NCBI GenBank assembly: GCA_030039005.1 | Contig: JASHQT010000655.1 | Location: 1 to 20,516, forward strand | Direction: 5' to 3' | DNA length: 20,516 nt | From: Bryobacteraceae bacterium | Lineage (GTDB): Bacteria; Acidobacteriota; Terriglobia; Bryobacterales; Bryobacteraceae | Shown here: positions 14,995 to 20,516 of the stretch, piece after piece | How the letters are laid out: every line of letters begins with the position of its first letter | Position numbering within the stretch: the first letter of the stretch is position 1 | Notes under the pieces: generated by a model | The model's database searches: none | What the model was told of the DNA's origin: nothing | The model's input: the letters and a program-made list of their open reading frames with translations, nothing else | Position numbers and translations under genes: made by a program

Positions 14995-16089
14995 ATGAAT
15001 ATTAGTGAATCGAGTCATCTTTCTGGTCCGCTCGTTACCGCACTGCGAAAGCCGAGTGCGCTCGGGCGGCTCACGGCAATCGGTGTAGTGCTTGCGGTGA
15101 TTTTGGGTACGTTTCTGTATACCGGGGGCTTGTTCACCCCACGCGCGCTTACGCCGGCGGCGATGATCAACACGTTTGAACATTTGAACGGAGTGCATCC
15201 TGGATTTCGTCGCAATCACGCCAAGGGGGTCTGCGTCACTGGTTACTTCGACAGCAACGGCCAGGGACAATCCCTATCCAAGGCTCTCGTTTTCCAACCC
15301 GGCCGCGTGCCCATCTTAGGGCGCTTTGCGCTGGCGGGCGGACAGCCCTATGCGGCCGACACGCCACAAACGATTCGGAGTCTGGCGATCTTGTTTAAGC
15401 AGTCGAACGGGGAGGAGTGGCGCACCGCGATGGTCAACATCCCTGTTTTCGTCGTGAACACGCCGCAAGAGTTTGCCGAGTTCCTGGTGGCTTCCTCGCC
15501 GGATCCTGCCACGGGGAAAAACGTCCCGGGCGCAATGAGCGCCTTTCTGGCGAAGCACCCGGAGACCGGCGCCGCGCTGAAGGCAATCGGAAGTCATCCG
15601 TTCTCGTCCGGATTTGGGGATAGCCCGTTCTACGCGCTGAACGCATTCCGCTTCATCAACGCCAAAGGCGAATCCACTCCGGTGCGCTGGTGGGTGGCGC
15701 CGGATCAAACCTTGCAAACGGCGACCTCAGCGGACAAAAACTATTTATTCGATGCGCTGATCGCGCAGGTTCATGCCAAAGCCCTGCATTGGCGCTTGAT
15801 CCTCACCGTGGGCCAGCCCGGCGATCCGACCGCGGAGGCGGCGACCCAATGGCCTCCGGACAGAAAACAGGTGGAGGCGGGGACGTTGACGATTAACACC
15901 ATTGAGAGCGAAGACACGAGTCCGATACGGGATATTAATTTCGATCCGCTGGTGCTCCCGAACGGGATCTCGCCCTCGGACGACCCCCTGCTGAGCGCGC
16001 GTTCGGCCGCATATTCGCAATCCTTCACACGCCGTGAAGGGGAGCGCAAAGTTCCCAGCGCTGTTTCGACTGCGGAGGTTGAAAAATAG
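14995..16089 (+). CDS. Catalase-family (SrpA-like) heme peroxidase, membrane-anchored
   Basis: This 364-residue small catalase-fold heme protein belongs to the SrpA/mini-catalase group, whose members usually act as peroxidases with organic or protein electron donors. An uncleaved N-terminal helix (about residues 24-44, LTAIGVVLAVILGTFLYTGG) should anchor it with the catalytic domain in the periplasm. The distal catalytic His is H75 in RRNHAKGV. The likely heme-ligating Tyr is Y340 in RSAAYSQSFTRR, which aligns with the proximal R-x3-Y motif of catalases. VVNTPQEFAEFL and NAFRFINAKGES are also family-typical. The start at 14995 has AAGGAGGTG just before it. The cytochrome b561 gene starts 2 nt after its stop, suggesting a working pair. 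Confidence 0.9.
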   Translation: MNISESSHLSGPLVTALRKPSALGRLTAIGVVLAVILGTFLYTGGLFTPRALTPAAMINTFEHLNGVHPGFRRNHAKGVCVTGYFDSNGQGQSLSKALVFQPGRVPILGRFALAGGQPYAADTPQTIRSLAILFKQSNGEEWRTAMVNIPVFVVNTPQEFAEFLVASSPDPATGKNVPGAMSAFLAKHPETGAALKAIGSHPFSSGFGDSPFYALNAFRFINAKGESTPVRWWVAPDQTLQTATSADKNYLFDALIAQVHAKALHWRLILTVGQPGDPTAEAATQWPPDRKQVEAGTLTINTIESEDTSPIRDINFDPLVLPNGISPSDDPLLSARSAAYSQSFTRREGERKVPSAVSTAEVEK

Positions 16090-16091
16090 CA

Positions 16092-16661
16092 ATGTCCATG
16101 ACGAAAAGTCCCACTCAATTTGCGCTCCTATCGCGCATCCTTCACTGGCTGATGGCCGCCTTACTGATTGCTATGCTGTTCATTGGTGTGGGCATGGTGT
16201 CCTCGCTGGGCGATTACCACAGGCTTCTTACGCTCCATCGGCCGCTCGGCATCCTGATCCTGATCCTGGCGTTCATCCGGTTAGTTACTCGCTGGTCGAG
16301 CCGCCTGCCGGAGTTTCCGTCCACTATGCTGCAATCGGAAAGATTGGTGGCAAAGATGTCGGAACGGTTGCTCTACACGTTGTTTATCGCGCTGCCGCTG
16401 GTGGGTTGGGCCATGCTGTCAGCCGGCCACTACCCGATTGTGATGTTTGGCGCGGTGCACCTGCCGCCGATTCTTCCAGCGCGGCCGGAACTCTACGCCA
16501 CGTTGCGCGAAACTCACACGATACTCGCTTACTTGCTGTTCCTTACGTTTCTGTCGCATCTCGGTGCGGTGCTGTTCCACACGCTAGTTTTGCGCGACGG
16601 ACTCTTGAACCGTATGGTTCCGTGGTCCGTCCGCCCAGCGCAGGGCGAAAGTCAAAACTGA
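16092..16661 (+). CDS. Cytochrome b561 family membrane protein
   Basis: This 189-residue four-helix di-heme b-type cytochrome oxidises quinol or passes electrons between membrane partners. Helices lie at about 14-35, 48-68, 93-112 and 142-165. Candidate heme ligands are H18 (SRILHWL), H49 (TLHRPLG), H142 (RETHTIL) and H156 (FLSHLG), with H163 as an alternative; the 14-residue gap in the last helix matches CybB-like proteins. It begins 2 nt after the peroxidase gene, whose 3' end carries the GGAGG ribosome-binding site. It could reduce the anchored peroxidase. It could instead serve as membrane subunit for the formate dehydrogenase downstream, since formate dehydrogenase gamma subunits are related four-helix cytochromes. 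Gene order favours the peroxidase. Confidence 0.9.
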   Translation: MSMTKSPTQFALLSRILHWLMAALLIAMLFIGVGMVSSLGDYHRLLTLHRPLGILILILAFIRLVTRWSSRLPEFPSTMLQSERLVAKMSERLLYTLFIALPLVGWAMLSAGHYPIVMFGAVHLPPILPARPELYATLRETHTILAYLLFLTFLSHLGAVLFHTLVLRDGLLNRMVPWSVRPAQGESQN

Positions 16662-16714
16662 CCCTAAGCCGCAAACGACTCGCCGGCAAGATCCACTGAC
16701 AACAAAGGAGTCTT

Positions 16715-17233
16715 ATGACCCAACCAACGACAGACAAAATTTTCAATGCAGGCGCCGGTTCGCCGTCCTTGGACCGGCCTCCTCTGCCTCCATTCACTCG
16801 CGAAACCGCCATAAAGAAAGTCCGGCTGGCCGAGGATGCATGGAACACCCGCGATCCTGAGAAGGTCGCTCTGGGTTATTCGATGGATTCGCGGTGGCGA
16901 AATCGAGCAGAGTTTGTCACCGGCCAAGCGGCCATCGTCGAATTCCTCAAGCGCAAGTGGGCGAAGGAGCTGGAATATCGGCTCACTAAGGAGTTGTGGG
17001 CCTTCACGGGGAACCGCATTGCCGTCCGTTTTGCTTACGAGTGGCACGACGATTCCGGCAATTGGTTTCGATCGTACGGCAACGAAAATTGGGAGTATGA
17101 CGAGCACGGACTGAACCGAATACGGCATGCTTGCATCAACGACCTCCCGATTGCCGAGCATGAACGCAAGTACCGATGGCCGTTGGGGCGCCGGCCCGAC
17201 GATCATCCCAGCTTGAGTGATCTCGGGCTCTAA
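16715..17233 (+). CDS. DUF1348 (NTF2-like superfamily) protein
   Basis: This 172-residue soluble protein has no signal peptide. It matches the DUF1348 pattern: [20 protein letters not shown], a [17 protein letters not shown] segment, [35 protein letters not shown] and [27 protein letters not shown]. Members adopt an NTF2/SnoaL-like cone with a pocket, and their chemistry is mostly unassigned. An AAAGGAG ribosome-binding site lies before the ATG, 53 nt after the cytochrome gene and 29 nt before the formate dehydrogenase start, so it is within the same operon. It may have a detoxifying or accessory role linked to formate or peroxide metabolism, but this is only positional inference. Confidence 0.88.
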   Translation: MTQPTTDKIFNAGAGSPSLDRPPLPPFTRETAIKKVRLAEDAWNTRDPEKVALGYSMDSRWRNRAEFVTGQAAIVEFLKRKWAKELEYRLTKELWAFTGNRIAVRFAYEWHDDSGNWFRSYGNENWEYDEHGLNRIRHACINDLPIAEHERKYRWPLGRRPDDHPSLSDLGL

Positions 17234-17262
17234 AGGGCATAGACGCGTGCAAAGGAGTGGCC

Positions 17263-20200
17263 ATGTTCCGCTTTCCGCTAACCAAGCCGACCAAAACTTC
17301 TCGGGAACCGTATAGCTTACAGTCGCTGGCGAAGGCTTCGCGGCTGCGCGGCGCCAATGTCACCCGGAGCATTTGTCCTTACTGCGCCGTCGGTTGCGGC
17401 CAGCTCATTTACAGTAAGGGCGGCGAGCTGATCGACATTGAGGGCGATCCGGATAGTCCCATCAGCGGCGGCCATTTATGCCCGAAGGGGGCCAATGCCT
17501 ATCAGCTAGCCGTCAATTCGCACCGCGTCAAACATGTTCTTTATCGCGCTCCCTATTCCGATCACTGGGAAACGAAGACGCTGGATTGGGCGCTGGACCA
17601 GATTGCACGGCGGGTCAAGGCGACCCGGGACGCCGATTTCACCGCGCGCGACGAGCAAGGCCGCTTGCTCAACTCTGTGCGCAGCATCGGCACCCTCGGC
17701 GGGGCAACCATTGACAACGAGGAGAACTACCTCATCAAGAAGCTGTTCGGCGGCGGGTTAGGGGTGGTTTCGATCGAGAATCAGGCCCGTATATGACACA
17801 GCGCCTCGGTGCCCGGTCTGGGCGCCTCCTTCGGCCGCGGAGCGGCCACTAATTATCAGCAGGACATGGCCAACAGTGATTGCATCCTGTTTATGGGATC
17901 GAACATGGCGGAGGCGCAACCCGTCGGCTTCCGATGGCCGATGAAGGCCAAGGAGAAAGGCGCGACGCTGATCCATGTCGATCCGCGCTTCACACGCATG
18001 TCTGCGGTGTGTGACGTTTACGTCGGCATCCGCTCGGGAAGCGATATTGCCTTCCTGGGCGGCCTGGTCAATTATGTCTTGACCAATGACCGGTGGTTTC
18101 ATGAATACGTCCGGGCCTACACCAATGCTTCGACGATCATCGAGGAAGGGTTCCGCGACACCGAAGATCTGGCCGGGCTGTTTAGCGGTTTCGATCAGGA
18201 CGGCAAGCCCTATGATGCCAGGAAGGGCCATTGGGGCTATGAGGAACTCCGGAACGGCCATGCGCAGGGTCAGGACGGTCAGGCGAGATCCACGAAAGAG
18301 CCGCGCGGACGTTTCGGCCACTGCATGGATGGCAGCGGCGAACCGTACACTTCGCCCTATGCCCATGTGACGGACGCTCATCACGACCCCACCTTGCAGC
18401 ATCCTCGCTGCGTGATGCAGATTCTGCGCCGGCATTTCGCGCGCTACACACCCGAAGTCGTCTCCGAGGTGTGCGGCTGCGCGCGGCAAGAATTTGAGCG
18501 CGTGGCGGAACTGCTCTGCGCCAACTCCGGACGCGAGCGGACCACTTGCATCGCCTACGCGCTGGGCTGGACGCAGCATTCCACCGGCGTACAGATCATC
18601 CGTACCGCCGGCATCCTACAACTTTTGCTCGGCAATATGGGCCGGCCCGGCGGCGGCATCATGGCCCTGCGCGGGCACTCGACCATCCAGGGCGCGACCG
18701 ACGTGTCCACCTTATACGACACGCTGCCCGGCTACCTGCCGCAACCGGCTGCACATAGCCCGGAGCACGAAGATTTGGGTTGCTACATCGACAACCAAGG
18801 GATGCCCACCGGCTACTGGGCGAACTTCAGCAAATTCATCGTGAGCCTGCTCAAGGCGTGGTACGGCGCATCGGCTACACCGGACAACGACTTCCGGTTC
18901 TCCTGGCTACCGCGCGTGGATGGCGACTATTCGCAACTGGCCTACTTCGATCGCATGGCGAAAGGCGTGGTCCAAGGCTATTTCCTATTCGGTCAAAACC
19001 CCGGAGGTGGCGGACCCAACGCCGGGCTACACCGCGCCGGACTCCGGAATCTCGACTGGCTGGTGGCTCTGGACTGGTTCGAGACCGAAAGCGCCGTCTT
19101 TTGGAAGAGCGACCCGAATGGGCCGCCGCCCGCCGATATCAAAACCGAGGTCTTCTTCATCCCCGCCGCCGCGGCTCCAGAGAAGGAAGGCAGCTTAACC
19201 AACACGCAGCGTCTGCTGCAATGGCACGGCAAGGCCATCGATCCGTCCGAGGATTGCCGTTCCGACGCTTGGTTTCTCTACAACCTGGGCAAACGCCTCA
19301 AGAAGCTTTATGCCCGCTCAACCGATCCCAGGGACCAGCCATTGCTGAACCTCACCTGGGACTACGATTTCGACGAGCAGCCTCGTTTGCCTGACGGGAC
19401 CCTCAGCCGCATTGAAGGGGAACCCGACCTGGAAAAGGTCCTCATGGAGATCAACGGTCAACGGCTGGATGAAATCGATCCGCGCATCGGGCGTCCTCGT
19501 CTTGTGAGCGGCTACTCGGAGTTGAAGGATGACGGCACGACGGCCTGCGGCTGCTGGGTCTACAGCGGCGTCTTCCCCGAGCCAGGCCGCAACCGCGCCA
19601 AGGAACGCAAGATCACTGCCAATATTGACGATGACTCGTTCCAACCGGAATGGGGCTTCGCTTGGCCGAATAACGTTCGTATCCTTTATAACCGCGCCTC
19701 GGCCGATCCCCAAGGGCGGCCGTGGTCCGAACGCAAGAAATTGGTGTGGTGGGACGCTGAGAAGCGGCGCTGGGCCGGATTCGACAAACCGGACTTCGAG
19801 CTAACCAAGCCGCCCGACTATCAACCGCCTCCGGGGGCGACGGGCATGGCGGCCATCGCGGGCAGCCAGCCGTTCATTACGAAGGCGGACGGCCTGGGCT
19901 GGTTGTACTCTCCGGGCATCAAGGACGGGCCTCTGCCGGCGCATTATGAGCCGGTCGAGTCGCCGTTGGGCAACTTGCTTTATCCGAAGCACAATAACAA
20001 CCCCACTGTGCGTCTTTTCGAAGGACCGCTCAACCACATCGCTCACGCGCCGACCTCAGACTTTCCCGTGGTGGCCACGACATTCCGCCTCACGGAGCAT
20101 TACCTGAGCGGGCCCATGAGCCGCTTCAATAGCTGGCTCAACGAACTGCAGCCGGAAATGTTCGCCGAGCTGAGCCCCGAGCTGGCCGAGGAGCGCGGCA

Positions 20201-20516
20201 TTGTGCACGGCGGCTGGATGACGATTCAAACCGCGCGCGGGCTGATTGAGGCGCGCGCGATGGTCACGCGGCGGCTGAAGCCCTTTCCTGTGGACGGGCG
20301 CGTGGTCCACCAGATCGGCCTGCCGTTCCACTGGGCTTTCGCCGGCGAGACTGTTGGCGGCAACGCCAACGATCTGACCGCGCTCCTAGCCGACCCCAAC
20401 GTGAGCATGCATGAGTCCAAGGCGTTCGCCTGCCAGGTGCATGCCGGGCGCCTTGAGGGCCGGGAACCACACGCGACGGTGCCCGCGGCGCTTTGGCCGA
20501 CGCTCGATCCGATCCC
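17263..20516 (+). CDS. fdnG: Formate dehydrogenase large subunit, FdnG-type selenoprotein (3' end beyond window)
   Basis: This molybdopterin enzyme oxidises formate to CO2. At least 1084 residues are visible, against 1015 for E. coli FdnG, so it is nearly complete. The frame continues through TGA at 17794-17796 (residue 178), read as selenocysteine: the context IENQARI-Sec-HSAS matches FdnG's NQARV-Sec-HGP. An N-terminal [4Fe-4S] site is formed by C38, C41, C45 and C73 (ICPYCAVGCG, HLCPKG). Later FdnG segments are all in the same frame: AEAQPVGFRWPMKAK, VDPRFTRMSAV, YALGWTQHSTG, GNMGRPGGGIMALRGHS and RILYNRASADPQG. ATG 17263 has AAAGGAG 5 nt upstream and is preferred to GTG 17257. Unlike E. 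coli FdnG it lacks a twin-arginine signal, so cytoplasmic location is likely. The iron-sulfur beta subunit would follow beyond the edge. Confidence 0.95.
17794..17833 (+). promoter_or_regulatory. Selenocysteine codon TGA with SECIS-like hairpin
   Basis: In-frame TGA at 17794-17796 is followed after exactly 18 nt by a GGTCT loop (17815-17819) closed by GGTGCCC (17808-17814) and GGGCGCC (17820-17826), a 7-bp stem with one U-G pair. The spacing and the GGUCU loop are as I recall for the E. coli fdhF SECIS that binds SelB. The bulged U of the E. coli element is not evident. Confidence 0.88.

Noticed and set aside
17257..17796. Reading the formate dehydrogenase as a truncated or pseudogene ending at TGA 17796
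   Set aside because: The downstream frame is uninterrupted and homologous, the TGA is at the known selenocysteine site, and a SECIS-like hairpin follows.

Overview
The window looks like chromosomal DNA of a Gram-negative soil bacterium, most likely Acidobacteriota. The pointers are the DUF4136/DUF3300/DUF2950 envelope proteins, a secreted protein ending in an LPxTA-type tail, a FixJ-type two-component pair, moderately high G+C, and long TolC/RND genes in ATGA-overlapping operons. The phylum call is inference from protein style; there is no rRNA gene here. No tRNA, IS element, CRISPR array or phage gene was seen.

Layout. (1) 1-2110, plus strand: the tail of a sensor histidine kinase, a FixJ-like response regulator, and a sigma-54 enhancer-binding protein without a sensory domain. 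(2) 9978-2151, minus strand: a secreted protein with a C-terminal LPATA tail, translationally coupled to a Dps ferritin, then after a hairpin-bearing gap a complete RND pump (inner-membrane permease, periplasmic adaptor, TolC-like outer-membrane protein) with 4-nt stop/start overlaps. A sigma-54-like -24/-12 element lies 22 nt upstream of the first start codon. (3) 10194-10646, plus strand: a lone small cupin. (4) 14515-10726, minus strand: a Tat-exported bicupin oxalate decarboxylase followed by DUF4136, DUF3300 and DUF2950 envelope proteins, ending at a clear intrinsic terminator. (5) 14516-14994: a 479-bp divergent spacer with overlapping palindromes that also read as -24/-12 elements. (6) 14995 to the right edge, plus strand: a membrane-anchored catalase-family heme peroxidase, a cytochrome b561, a DUF1348 (NTF2-like) protein, and the large subunit of an FdnG-type formate dehydrogenase.

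The key observation is that the formate dehydrogenase is a selenoprotein. Its reading frame contains an in-frame TGA at 17794-17796 (residue 178) in the ENQAR-x-Sec-H context of FdnG-type enzymes. A SECIS-like hairpin with a GGTCT loop starts 18 nt after it. A standard gene caller would split this gene and call it broken.

The two divergent blocks suggest a joint role, by inference: oxalate decarboxylase makes formate and CO2, formate dehydrogenase oxidises formate, and cytochrome b561 plus the heme peroxidase could pass electrons to H2O2. Dps, the RND pump and the envelope proteins fit a stress-defence setting. The sigma-54 activator at the left is a plausible but unproven regulator of several of these promoters.
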